Assembly (NCBI GenBank): GCA_951812925.1
Contig: OX638368.1
Span: 67,976,569-68,040,568 of the forward strand
Reading direction: 5' to 3'
Source: Calliopum simillimum
Taxonomy: Eukaryota > Arthropoda > Insecta > Diptera > Lauxaniidae
Length of the DNA: 64,000 nucleotides
The stretch's first letter is position 1. Every line of letters starts with the position of its first letter. The position numbers and the translations under genes were made by a program. The notes under the pieces are model-generated. The model did no database searches. It was not told where the DNA came from and saw only the letters and a program-made list of their open reading frames with translations. Below, in pieces: positions 45,101-56,066 of the stretch.

Positions 45101-46647
45101 TAGGGGTGTTTTAGTGCACGAATTTTGGATTTTGATACTTGACACCCCTCAATTTTGTGAGGTTGGAAAAAAAAATGAGTTTGCAAAAAAAATTTTGGGG
45201 GTGGGGTGAGGGTAAGGGTTGGCGCATCGAGGTCAAAGATGAGAGAAAAGGAGAAACAATTTACTTACAGCCCTACAAGAGGGGCCACTTCTAGAGGGTT
45301 AAAATGTATGACCGACCCACATTATTTTTTCTTCCCCAACATTTTTACCAATCATACCTACCCCTTGTCTCTCACCCCTAAGGGAGCTTCCATACAAAAT
45401 TGACATTTTTAGAAAATCGACCCCCACCACTCCCAGGGTGCCCCTAGAAGGGTCAAATGTATGACCGGCCCCTAATATTTTTTCCTCCCCAACATTTTTT
45501 CCCACCTCACCTACCCTCTATCTCTAGCTCTTTAGGGGGCCCCCATACAAAACTAACGTCATAGACATAAAAAATATGGAAAGGAAATCGTCAATTAGGC
45601 TCATAACTGCCCAGGAGTCTCTCCTAGAGGAGTAAAATATATGACCGACCCCCATTATCCCCCGTTCAAAGTTTCACAGCTTACCTACCCCTATTTCCAA
45701 TCCTTAAGGGGGCTCCCATACAAAGTTACGTTTTTTTTTAAAAACTGCCCCCACTACCCTAACTGGACCATGGGTACCCCTAGAAGGGTCAAATGCATGA
45801 CCGACCCCCATTATTTCTAGGAAAATTTATAAAAAAAAAAAAATTGTATGGCAGCCTTTTTCAGGGTTGAAAATAGAGGGTAAGTATATGGCGAAAAATA
45901 TAGATCGCAAAAAAATAATGGGGGTCGGTCATACATTTGACCCTTATAGGAGTAATTGTGTGCCAGTTACGGCAATGGGGGCATTTTATATAAAAACAGT
46001 AACTTTGTATGGGAGCCCCCTTAAGGATTGGAAATAGGGGGTAGGTATGCTGAGAAAAAATTTTGGAGGGGGGCTAATGGGGTTCGGTCATATATTTGAC
46101 TCCTCTAGGAGTGACTTCTAGGCAGTTATGGGGCTATTTGACGATTTCCTTTCAATATTTCTCATGTCTATGCCATCTATTTTGTATGGGAGTCCCCTAA
46201 AGAGTCAGAGATACAGGGTAAGAATGTTGGGAAAAAATGTTGGGGAAGAAAAAATATTAGGGACCAGTCATACATTTGACCCTTCTAGGGGCACCCTGGG
46301 AGTGGTGGGGGTCGATTTTCTAAAAATGTAAATTTTGTATGGAAGCCCCCTTAGGGGTGAGAGATAAGAGGTAGGTATGCTTGGTAAAAATGTTGGGGAA
46401 GAAAAAATAATGTGGGTCGGTCACACATTTGAACCCTCTAGAGGTGACCCCTAAGCATTTGTAGGGCTGTATGTAAATTTTTTCTCTTTTTCTCTCACCT
46501 TTGACCTCGATGCGCCAACCTTTACCCTCACCCCACCCCCAAAATTTTTTTTCCAAACTCATTTTTTTTTCCAACCTCACAATATTGAGGGGTGTCGTGT
46601 AGCAAAATGTTGTTACTTAGGATCTCCATACATTCTTAAAACCTCTA
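45101..46647. mobile_element. hAT-type foldback element, 8-bp TSD
   Basis: Flanked by CTCCCCAT at 45093-45100 and 46648-46655. Ends TAGGGGTGTTTTA and (complement) TAGAGGTTTTAAG. The whole element is a palindrome with its centre near 45830. Each arm is built of about four modules of roughly 165 bp containing ATGTATGACCGACCCCCATT and GGGGGCTCCCATACAAA. The jockey frame continues across it once it is removed. Open frames inside are palindrome shadows. Confidence 0.85.
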
Positions 46648-46655
46648 CTCCCCAT

Positions 46656-47319
46656 CTGGTCTACGGCACTCAGCGAAACGCAGTGGAGCAACCTCCAATC
46701 CAGACAAAACAGTTCCTTGTGTATAGCTACCGGGTGTCACCTCATGTCCGACCCGGACCATCTGCATGATGAGACCGGGCTCCTGAGAGTCAGAGCACAT
46801 AAGACCTTTTTAACACAGCAGTTCTTGCTGATCTGCTGCAACCCTGACCACCCCAATAATATGGTGGTCAGCATGCCATCACCACATAGGTGTGTAAGGG
46901 TGGATTTTAGGTGCTACAGGGAAGCCATAGCAGACTTTCTGCCTGACTCTTGGGATCCCAGGCCTGTCCGCGAGGCCCTCAATGATCTGCATATAAATCT
47001 TGCTAGTACGGCTATTGAATCACTGGCACTTAATAAAGTGCCCAATAGCCGCCCTCCACAAATTAATTCTAGTGAAAAATCACTATCGAGGGAGGCAAGG
47101 TGTATACTGGCTCAACTTCGCTCTGGATATTCACTTATCTTGAAGAGCCATAGAGCCCGGATCATAGAGGGCACCGCGGATCGGTGCCCATCATGTAGTG
47201 GAAATCCGCACGTCAGTTCCCACTTTTTCAACTGTCCGTCCCGTCCCACCAACCTCTCTACGATTGACCTATGGTCCTGCCCAGTAGATGTAGCCCAATT
47301 TCTGGGCCTCCCGGACTAG
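46656..47319 (+). pseudogene. Jockey-type LINE, C-terminal segment of pol
   Basis: Continues the previous segment: WSTALSETQWSNLQSRQNSS, CIATGCHLMSDPDHLHDETG, LLRVRAHKTFLTQQFLL, then a 200-codon open stretch to CPSCSGNPHVSSHFFNCPSR (C-x2-C-x4-H...C knuckle) and FLGLPD, then a stop at 47317. This is the thumb and C-terminal zinc-knuckle region of jockey elements. The 3' UTR runs to about 47435 and ends in CAACAACAACAACTACAACA. This part is intact, unlike the 5' segment. Confidence 0.88.
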
Positions 47320-47529
47320 GCTCGACCAGTTTTCTATTTCCCACATCCCCAAATTACTAATAGGCGAAAGGATTAATTTTGTTTTTCAATTTACAGCCCT
47401 GGAGTTGGAGTTGCTACAACAACAACAACTACAACAACAACTTGGTGAAAATAATTAACTAAATTTCAAAACAAAAACGAAGCAAACAATTGCTTGATGT
47501 TGTCAATTTTGAAAAGCAGTAAGACTGGG

Positions 47530-48075
47530 GCGGTTACCGGACATAATCCCAACGGACATAATCCCCATTTCGTAAATGGGGATTATGTCCGAAAATTTTT
47601 CGGTCATAATCCCCATTTTGGCCATGGGGGTTATGTCCGCAAATTTTTCGGACATAATCCCAATGGGGGTTATGTCCGAAAAATTTAATTAAGATTGAAC
47701 AAAATTTTTGCAATAATCCATTTAAAAAATTTATATAGTGTTGGATGTTATGGACTGATCCGCGGCCGAAGGCCGCCGCGAAGCCGGTGTTGGATTTTTG
47801 GGAGTTTTAAATCCTGAGCTGCGGCCGCAGGCCGCCCACTTACCCCTACTTTTATGAAAAATTACTGTGGCTAGCAAACTAGGTGTTGGATATATTAAAG
47901 ACTGATTCGCGGCCGTTATGGGGGCTATGTCCGTTTTTTCCTGGGGATTATGTCCGAAACACTTGCGGACATAATCCCCATTGAAAAAATGGGGATTATG
48001 TCCGAATTACTTGCGGACATAATCCCCATATCGTGAATGGGGATTATGTCCGTGGGGATTATGTCACGGCACCGA
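47530..48075. repeat. Clustered inverted GGACATAATCCCCAT motifs, MITE-like
   Basis: Fourteen copies of GGACATAATCCCCAT or near variants in alternating orientation, seven at 47539-47680 and seven at 47917-48070. The outermost parts form an inverted pair (GGTTACCGGACATAATCC and GGTGCCGTGACATAATCC), suggesting the termini of one small element. The 240 bp between clusters hold GC-rich hairpins (GCGGCCGAAGGCCGC near 47762, GCGGCCGCAGGCCGC near 47821). No flanking duplication was found and no coding sequence. Confidence 0.7.
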
Positions 48076-48419
48076 CAGGGGCGCGTTTGGTAACACGCAC
48101 ATAGCATAAATCGAAAGTTGCGTTCGTGAACTTTAAAAAGTGAGAAATTTGTTTAATACAACTTCCGATGTTTCAAAACTAAAGATGTGTTTTTGTGGAA
48201 ACTTTATCTGTGCTTGTAGAAATACATTCTGATTAACGTATGAAAAAGCAAACTATTGTGCTTAACTTAAAACAGAAAAATATAGTACGGTCATCATAAA
48301 TATAGTATAAATATAGCATTTTTGCGTACTATATATTTATTCAACAGTATATAGTACACAGACCCGGAATATAGTACAATACTATATATTATAGTACTGT
48401 TGGCAACCCTAGAAGATAA

Positions 48420-51301
48420 CTATAAAAAAAAACGACAAAAAGAGCCGAAAGGAGTCGCTATGTAGGCACTTTGCCTTTCAAAAGTGAATACCCCGACAAA
48501 GTGAACTTAGAATTTTCTCGAGGCATTGCCTTTAAGCAGTTCATTCAGGGCGAGGCCCGTTTGAACAAAAATCCTGATTTAAAAGTTCAGTGTGACGAAG
48601 TGGTCAAAGAATATCTTTCACTGGGTCACATGACAAAAAATTATTTTCCGAAATTCGAGATTTCGCCATCTCATTATTATTTGCCGCATCACGCAATTCT
48701 TAAGCCCTCGCACTGCCATAAAAATTCGTTTAGTGTTTAATGCTTCAAGCCCCACTTCAAACGGGGTTAGCTTGAACAATGTTTTGTACGTTGGTCCAAC
48801 TCTTCAAGCTGACTTGACGCTTCTTATTTTAAAATGGCGTTTTTTCAAATATGTCTTCAATGGCGATATTCAGCAAATGTATCGCCAAATTCTTGTCCAA
48901 CCCGAAACACTCTACTTTCTAACGAATTCTTTTTAGAAACTCACCTGAAGATGAAATTCAGGACTATGAGTTAAAAACGGTAACTTTCGGTGTCAATTGT
49001 GCACCATACCTAGCCATAAGAACTATGCTGCAATTGGCAGATGATGTTCAAGAGCAGTATCCCGTTGCTACTCAAATTCTTCGCAGTTTCATTTACGTTG
49101 ATGACGCTTTAGCAGGTGCTCATGACGTTGAAACTGCCATAAAAACTAGCTTAGATTCGCTCTTAACTCCGCAGGTTTCACTATGCGAAATGGACCGTTA
49201 ATGCCACATGCATCCTATCCGCTCTGCCTTCTGATCATCTTCTTCGCGAAAACTTTTTGAAGTTAGAAGATGAAAGTTATGCTAAAGCGTTTGGGATTCG
49301 CTGGAACGCAACTTCTGATTCATTTTATTTCAATATAATGCGTCTCGAAATAAGGTCGGTATATACCTAAAGGATAGTTCTTTCCATCATTGTCCAACTT
49401 TTTGATCCTGCCGGTTGGCTGGCTCCATTTATTGTGACAGCAAAGATTCTAATGCAAAGAATCTGGTTGAATAAAATTGATTGGGATGACAACATCCTCC
49501 CGCACAGTCTTCTTTCTTGGCAATCTTCTTGAAACACTACGAATATATTGAGAAAATTCGTATTCCACGTTTCATAAGTTATTCACCATCCTCAGGAAGG
49601 TGATGTATTGTCAGTCACCTGCTTTGTTCTAAAAGTGAAGTGGCTCCCGTCAAGACTATTTCAGTACCTCGTCTTGAATTGTGCGGGGCCACATTATTGG
49701 CTGACGTTGTATTGTTGGACAGATTCCACAATAGTTCTTGCTTGGCTTTGCAAGCCACCTTGCTCTTGGACTAATTGTGTAGCCAACAGAGCATCTAGAA
49801 TAGCAGAAAAGGTTGGCTCTCGTAATTGGTTTTGTGTTTATACACATGAAAACCCTACCGATTTAGTTACTCGTGGAATAACCCCATAAGAGCTTGTCAA
49901 TCCTTTTCTTTGGTGGCATGGGCCATCATGGCTTTCTCTACAAAATACATGGTAGGCGCAATCTCAGTTTCCCGTTGTTGAAATGTCTGTCGAACGTAAG
50001 CCTGTGAAGGTTTATTTTGCGTATTTTTCTCAATATAAGGACATATTGGAGCGTTATCGCGTGGCTTACGGGTTTAAGCGTATGTATTCCGTTTTTTGAA
50101 TCAGACCCGATCAAAAAATCGTTCATCATTTGCACGCAAATCAAGATATGTATATTGATTCTGCAGAAAACAAGCAGGTCAAAAATCAATTGATCTTATT
50201 GTGCCAAAAGGTTAGTTTTCCTGATGAGTACCATAAACTAGAGACTAAGCAAATTATTGGTCCTAAAAGTACTTTTTTGTCTTTGAATCCGTTTTTGCAC
50301 ACAGATGCGCTGCTTCGTGTGGGCGGCGGCTAGCCTCCTCACCCACGCTTTCTTACGATGAAAAATTTCCTGTAATATTGCCGCATGATTGCCACTTCAT
50401 GGAGGAAACCAATTAATGCTTCGACTTATTCGAATGCATTATTGGATCCCTTGTGTTAAAAATTTAATAAAAACAACCTTGCATAACTGTAAAACTTGCG
50501 TTATTCACAAAAAGCAGTTGCGATAGCAAATTATGGCTGCTCTCCCTCCAGAGCGAACTGTCATAATACGACCTTTTTCATCCACAGGTGTGGATTTTGC
50601 AGGTCCTTTTGATATCAAAAGTTACATTAGCGAAGCCTGTCGAATAACTAAGCAGCATTTTCAAGATTTGTCTCGCGACGTTTGTGTCCTGCAAACATTT
50701 ACTCTGATGACGGTACCAATTTTGTCGGTGCCCCAAAAGAGCTTAAAAAGGATTTTAAAGCCTTTTTAGATAAGTCTCAAGTGTCTGTACTAAATCAATA
50801 TGCCCATCAAGAAGTTTCATGGAATTTCATTCCAGCTGGTGCTCCTCATATGGGAGGACTGTGGGAAGCTGGAGTTAAAAGTTTCAAAGTCCATTTCAAA
50901 AAGATTGCCGGAAGTCAACATTACACTTTCGAAGAATTTCTCACTTTGCTTAGCCGAATAGAATCATGTTTAAACTCGCACCCACTTAGCGCCATGACAG
51001 AAAATCCTGATGATTTTCAGTCTCTCACTCCTGGCCATTTTTTGGTAGGCGAGCCCTTGCTGTCGCCAGCAGAGCCTGAAATCGCCGAACAGCCCCTAAA
51101 AATTGTCAATCGATGGCAAAAAGTCCGGGCAATCATCACTTTTGCCAAAGATGGAAAGGTGAATATCTAAAGGAGTTGCAACGGCGTGTTAAATGGAAGT
51201 CCCCCCAGAGGGACGTTCTTCTTAATGATTTAGTGGTTATTAAAGAGGATAATTTACACACTCTGCAGGCTCTCGAAATTTCTCACAACAGACGGCGCTA
51301 G
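48420..51301 (+). pseudogene. BEL/Pao retrotransposon: RT, RNase H and integrase part
   Basis: Resumes in the frame of the 5' part: TTKRAERSRYVGTLPFKSEY, ARLNKNPDLKVQCDEVVKEY, HHAILKPS, RLVFNASSPTSNGVSLNNVL, GPTLQADLTLLILKWRFFKY, GDIQQMYRQILVQPE, VNCAPYLAIRTMLQLADD and the catalytic YVDD at 49094-49105. Then RNase H with [11 protein letters not shown] (49716-) and NWFCVYTHENPTDLVTRGIT. The integrase has an HN-x-C-x-x-CVIHKKQ zinc region, PPERTVIIRPFSSTGVDFAGPF, a deletion, YSDDGTNFVGAPKELKK, and AGAPHMGGLWEAGVKSFKVH. The last frames, RWKGEYLKELQRRVKW and EDNLHTLQ, are the usual C-terminal part. Several frameshifts and stops mean it is dead. The 3' LTR is not securely identified. Confidence 0.9.
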
Positions 51302-52200
51302 TGAGCCTTATGATTTATCCATAATGGCGATCCTGTTCAGAGAATTTATCCGTGTCCAATAGCGCAATTGCTTAAGCACCGCGTTTTCTTTCATTACAAA
51401 ACCGGAGTCACGGGTTCGAGTACGTTTTCTGACAAGATTTAACTGAAACTGATCTGTTGAGGCTATATACTTATGTTACATGTTTGTATATGAAAATATA
51501 TAAATATGTATGTAGAAGTAGCCGAAACATATGTCATCAATTTCCATTTTAACACTTGCTTGCGTCTGTTGTTGAAAAATTGCAAAAAATTACTGTTTGA
51601 TTAGTTCAATATAAAATTATAATTTTTTTTTTTGCCACTAATTACATTTTAAAATGTTCCAGTTAATAACCATCCAAATTTGAGCTTAAAACAAGCACTG
51701 GTATAGCCGTGACGCTTAATATAGTTGATTTTTTGAAAAAAACCCAATGTTTGATCCATTTTTTGAGGTTATGCCGAAGTTATTTTCCAACTTTTATAAT
51801 TTTTTCTAGAAGGCTGATAAATAAGCTTTGCCAAGCCGTTTACTAAAAGTTTTTAGCATACTTCTTTCAAAAAATCTAGGATTAATTCGGAATTTTATTT
51901 ATAAGGGAATTATATTAATTTTTTTTATGACTTTCAAATTTATACCACATTTCACGCAATATTTTAAAAATGATTGAATAAAATTTAAAATTCATGAATA
52001 TCCGATACTCTTTATGATTTTGCTTTCGTTAATTTTTTATTATTTGGAAATAACCTAGGGCAACCTAGTCAGGAGTCAAATTTGACATTTAATTTTACCA
52101 CACATTTATTTTTCAAATGAAATTTAGGCAATTGTTGGTAAGAAACTAAAACTTTATTTTTATAATAAAATATAATTAGTTTTCATACTTATTTCAGAAA
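51302..52200. other. Non-coding gap after BEL
   Basis: No gene is visible. Sequence from about 51450 (CTGTTGAGGCTATATACTTA) could be the start of a BEL 3' LTR, but no matching 5' LTR lies in the window. The rest is A/T-rich without recognisable motifs. Confidence 0.3.
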
Positions 52201-52546
52201 GATCAGGTGCCAAAGCATAATACGAATCAGCAGCAAATATAGCCACATCTCAAAACATCATAGGCTCCGTCAAAGATCCTGAGCAGAAACGCAATGTTTA
52301 TTTCATTGGCGATTGCATCATGGACAGCGCAGCGGCTCCCGCAGAATGTCGTCAACTGAGAATATATCAATGTCGTCTCCTTCCACGACTAACACTTCAA
52401 CATAATCTATTTTTGTGCCATATAAGGATTTTATAAAATTTAATCCATGTCAAATTATGCTCGAAACCTGCCAGTCATTCCAAAATATTCTTGAAATGGA
52501 ACAAATATCTACAGTGCTAAGTGTTCGTTTGCAAGTTGATGCGAGT
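52201..52546 (+). other. Unrecognised, possibly coding-derived segment
   Basis: Follows an acceptor-like TACTTATTTCAG (52187-52198). One frame reads SAANIATSQNIIGSVKDPEQ, KRNVYFIGDCIMDSAAAPAE, CRQ, with more balanced base composition than its surroundings. It has stops on both sides. It may be a fragment of a host or transposon gene; I cannot name it. Confidence 0.25.
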
Positions 52547-52770
52547 GCTGAGACTTATGGCTATTGTATAACTCAATCAATGACAAATTTCTATCTGTAT
52601 GGAAAAAACAATTGGCTGAATAGCTGCATCACCATATGATAGACAATGTACATCAGCAGCTGAGACTTATGGCTATTGTATAACTCAATCAATGACAAAT
52701 TTCTATCTGTATGGAAAAAACAATTGGCTGAATAGCTGCATCACCATATGATAGACAATGTACATCAGCA
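52547..52770. repeat. Perfect 112-bp tandem duplication
   Basis: Two adjacent copies starting GCTGAGACTTATGGCTATTG and ending TGTACATCAGCA are identical as far as I can read. The lack of divergence means a very recent duplication or an assembly artefact. Confidence 0.9.
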
Positions 52771-53184
52771 GTATGTTTACCTTCGCGCATCGTGCCATTA
52801 ATGTCATATGCTGAAATATCATCAATGGTAAAAATTTATTTGAGTTCATCCCTAAGCGATCGAAATGCTGTGGCAGTTATCAGAATATGATATCAAAAAG
52901 TAAGCAGAAACCGCAATAACAGAATACCGCCGCAATTGTAATAAATAAGGCGCCCAAAAACCTCGTAAAATATACAAAAAAAAATATATATCTTTAAATC
53001 TGAATTATTTAAAAATACTTATATCCTTTAAATCTTTGCAGGAATTTCCTCTAAGTTTCATCATTTAAATTAGAATGTGGCATCGCATGTAGCATGTCGA
53101 GTATTTGCATTGCATGCAAAGCTCTGTGCAAAGGGCAATACATATTGCAGGATTCTGCATCGTTCTGCACAGTTCTTTTCACTG

Positions 53185-53877
53185 GCGGTCAAAGTGGGGT
53201 TCATGTGTCGTTTAGTGATAAATTCGCTAAAATTCTGAAACTAATTTTTTATCATTGACTTTAGGTCTTAAAAAGAATTTGCGATCAAAAAGGGTATCTC
53301 GGAAGATCCGGATATATCTTCTATGAAAACCGCTATAAGTTGAGAACCCCTGGATGGATTTGGAAAATATTGGTGTCATATGAAAGGTATTTTGTTGTTG
53401 TTGTTGGTGTTGTTGATTTATTTGTTGTTGTAATTGAAAAATTTCAAAAAAGGTCATATCTCGAAAACTATGAATCCAATTGAAAATATACTCGAAACAT
53501 TTTTATAGGCTGTCAAAATACCTTTCATATGACACCAATAATTTACAAATCAATCTAGGGGTTCCCAACTTATAGCGGTTTTCATAAAAGATATATCCGG
53601 ATCTTCCGATGGCTATATCTCCGTAACTAAGTCCGAGATACCTTTTTTGATCACATATTCTTTTTAAGGACTAAGAACTCAATGATAAAAAATTAGTTTC
53701 AGAATTTTAGCGAATTTATCACTAAACGACACATGACCTCCATATAACCTTGAAATATTTTTTCTCAGACGTTCTGGAAAAAAACGGACTCCGGATTCGG
53801 ATTCAAGACGTCAAAGTCCCTTGGAAACACATAGTCTGGTCAAAACGCCATGACATTTTTTTTTTTGTAAACCTGTG
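53185..53877. mobile_element. Foldback MITE (TTA family), copy 2, truncated
   Basis: Same sequence as 18296-19137: arms mirror each other with GATAAATTCGCTAAAA, GAAGATCCGGATATAT and TTGGTGTCATATGAAAGGTA, and a GTT/AAC-repeat loop near 53400. The left outer about 130 bp is missing. The right end ...TTTTGTAAACCTGTG is intact and is followed by TAA. Confidence 0.8.
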
Positions 53878-53929
53878 TAATTAAACCAACTAAGCATTTC
53901 AAACTAAATCAACAATTTTTGGTAAATGG

Positions 53930-55004
53930 ATATTATTTTTGTCCCTTGGAGTGCATTTTTGCCTCCCCACCAATTTCAAATGCGGCACTCAATATTTGTG
54001 GAACTGCCCCTAAGCAAAATCCATGTATTCCCTAACGCTTACCACATTCGTCCTTCCTCAGCATTCCTTTTAAATTAAAAAATTAGTTTTCCATTTTAGC
54101 AAAATCGAAACCTTTTTAATGGAGTAATTTGTAATTTTTAATCGTTACAAGAAACATTAAAAAGATAGAAAATTAACTTATGCTATGTTACAGTCAATGA
54201 ACTATACATGTAATTAAATTAAACCCCTGTACGCGTACCTTGAGTACAACAATAGTAGGTAACCCTGGTAGCCCTGTTTTCAACAGTCCGCCACTTTTTT
54301 TGCTGTCCCTTCCCAAGAGGAAGTGCTTGTCCCTATAGAAATTTAGAAGCACTTTCACAATGATTTTTTATAAAGTAGCAGTAAGAACAACATGGGTTCG
54401 AAACAAGTCCGGGTGATTTTTTTTTTTGCTTTTTTTTTTTATTAAAATATTTTTTATTCAACATCTTTTATTTCACTTTTCTATTTTCCTTTCTCTTATT
54501 AATTTATTTTTGTTTAATTGAATTGAAATTGAGTTTGCAACTTAAAATTTACAATTTAAAATGAATGGAAAACATTTCTAAACAGTCGTCTTGGTTTTAC
54601 AATATCCCAGTACCAGCCGTTGGCTGAAGGGATAATTATAGTTTGTATACCTTAGTTAAAAATATTCTACTTTTTGTTAAGAACACATATATAAGATTAC
54701 AAATAATAAATAAAAAAAAAAAAAAAAATTACACAATGATTCCATGTAAGGCTGCAGTAAGGACAACGTGAGTTTTTTTTATTTTTCTGCTTTATTTTTT
54801 TTTTTTGTTATTGAAATATTTTTTATTCAACCTTTTTTTAATTCACTTTTCTATTTTTCTTTCTCTTGTTTATTTACTTTTGCTTAATTGAATTGAAACT
54901 GATTGCACAATGATTCAATGTAAGGCTGTAGGAGCATTCGTATGTCAAATTCTGTTTGGACAACATTTGCTTAATATACCAATTTAATACCTCTTCATAT
55001 CATC
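53930..55004. repeat. Gap with T-rich direct repeats
   Basis: No gene. A unit starting CACAATGATT recurs at 54357, 54733 and 54906; the first two are followed by GCAGTAAG(A/G)ACAAC and then a T-rich block containing TTTTATTCAAC and AATTGAATTGAAA. Diverged tandem copies. Confidence 0.5.
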
Positions 55005-55115
55005 GGGCATTGGTGTAGCGGTATTAAGAGTTGGTAAATGTAAGTAAAAATAATCTGTTTCTATCTATCGCGGGAACGGTCGTGGATTTTACTCCTGGTG
55101 CGGCCAGTTTTTTTC
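55005..55115 (+). repeat. Possible tRNA-derived SINE fragment
   Basis: GCATTGGTGTAGCGGTATTA resembles a tRNA 5' half with an A box, and GTGGATTTTACTCCTGGTGC about 60 bp later resembles a degraded B box and 3' tRNA arm (CGTGGGTTCGACTCC-like). It is followed by a T-run. No clear tail or target duplication. Weak. Confidence 0.3.
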
Positions 55116-55800
55116 TTTTTTTTTTAAATTTAATTGAAAAATCGCTTACAAATAAGCGCTTCAAAACCCTTTTAAGGTAAGCTTTTTCTCGCTTACATCC
55201 TATGATATGCAATGTTAAAAAGAAAGAATAGTTCTTACGGAGCGGAGCTCTTATTGGTGAAAAAGATGCACTTCAGAAGGGTTTTTGAAACACTTCTTTT
55301 CCCCTTGGGTTTATTTTTAAAAATAGGAATTCATAATTTAGTGTTTTTATAATTTAAAGTGCATTTTCTAAGTAAAAAGTGTAGTGATTGTATGGGCTGA
55401 ATTTTACAAAATCAGCGTTCAAAGTTTTAAGGCCTTTGGTGCAGAATAGCATTAATTTTACATTGTTGTTTCTGCATAAACATACACGTTAGGCATGCGC
55501 TTATTTTACGATTTTCTGATTTTCGTTGATGCCGCCCTCTGAAATCCTTCTAATGGTCATAAAAACAAATACTATGAAGTTACACGGCGATCGGATAACG
55601 ATAACCCGGCCCTCAAGAGAGGTCAAGGTCAAGTTGTGGTTTCAGGCAAAAAATAATGAACATTTTTTTTTAAACTTAATTAAATTAGTCAAAGCATAAC
55701 TTTATCGTATAGCAAATTGAAATACCTTTCTAACAAGCTATAATTGTTTAAAATCGGGTTATAATAACGAATTCTATGAATTTTTCTTTTATCGACATTA

Positions 55801-55857
55801 GCAAAATTGCCGCAAAATGCTATACTACTACATATGGTATTTTGCGGCAATTTTGCT
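55801..55857. repeat. Strong hairpin
   Basis: GCAAAATTGCCGCAAAAT pairs with ATTTTGCGGCAATTTTGC, with a loop of about 20 bp, just before the first recognisable codons of the non-LTR element. Confidence 0.7.
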
Positions 55858-55861
55858 AGTG

Positions 55862-56066
55862 CCGATAAATGTTTCTTGGAGTTGTAGTTCTCTAGAACAT
55901 AGTAAATGGTTTCCTGCATCTGGAAATGTGCTATACAATCAGTTTTTAAATGATATATCTAAGCATGGTCTTTACCAATTGAATCATATTGTAAATCAGA
56001 ACTCTCGGATTCTTGATCTTATTTTCTTTGACAATATTGATATCATTCAGCTATCAAGAACTGATC
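55862..56066 (+). pseudogene. Non-LTR retrotransposon: endonuclease C-terminus
   Basis: Reads NVSWSCSSLEHSKWFPASGN, YNQFLNDISKHGLYQLNHIV, NQNSRILDLIFFDNIDIIQL, SRTDP. This matches the end of the APE-type endonuclease of jockey/CR1-group elements (pattern FLD...L.Q.N.I.N...R.LDLVF). The catalytic N-terminal part is missing. It is interrupted at SRTDP by the 2.6 kb hAT palindrome and continues at 58652. Confidence 0.8.

Larger units (their letters stand above)
43378..48411. mobile_element. hAT-type element inside BEL, 8-bp TSD
   Basis: Ends TAGGGTTACCAA (left) and TTGGCAACCCTA (right), flanked by GAAGATAA at 43370-43377 and 48412-48419. Joining across it restores the BEL frame. Both sub-terminal regions carry clustered TATAGTA motifs (43400-43470 and 48255-48400), plausible transposase-binding repeats. 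The interior 43500-44250 has open frames (43692-43898, 43846-44241) I do not recognise; they could be remnants of the element's own gene. The remainder is a jockey insertion and a MITE. Confidence 0.8.

Noticed and set aside
45206..46580. Several open frames of 65-86 codons on both strands
   Set aside because: They are shadows of the 1.5 kb hAT palindrome.
47530..48075. CRISPR-like array of repeated motifs
   Set aside because: The motif alternates orientation, spacing is irregular, and the host is a eukaryote; it is better read as clustered inverted motifs.
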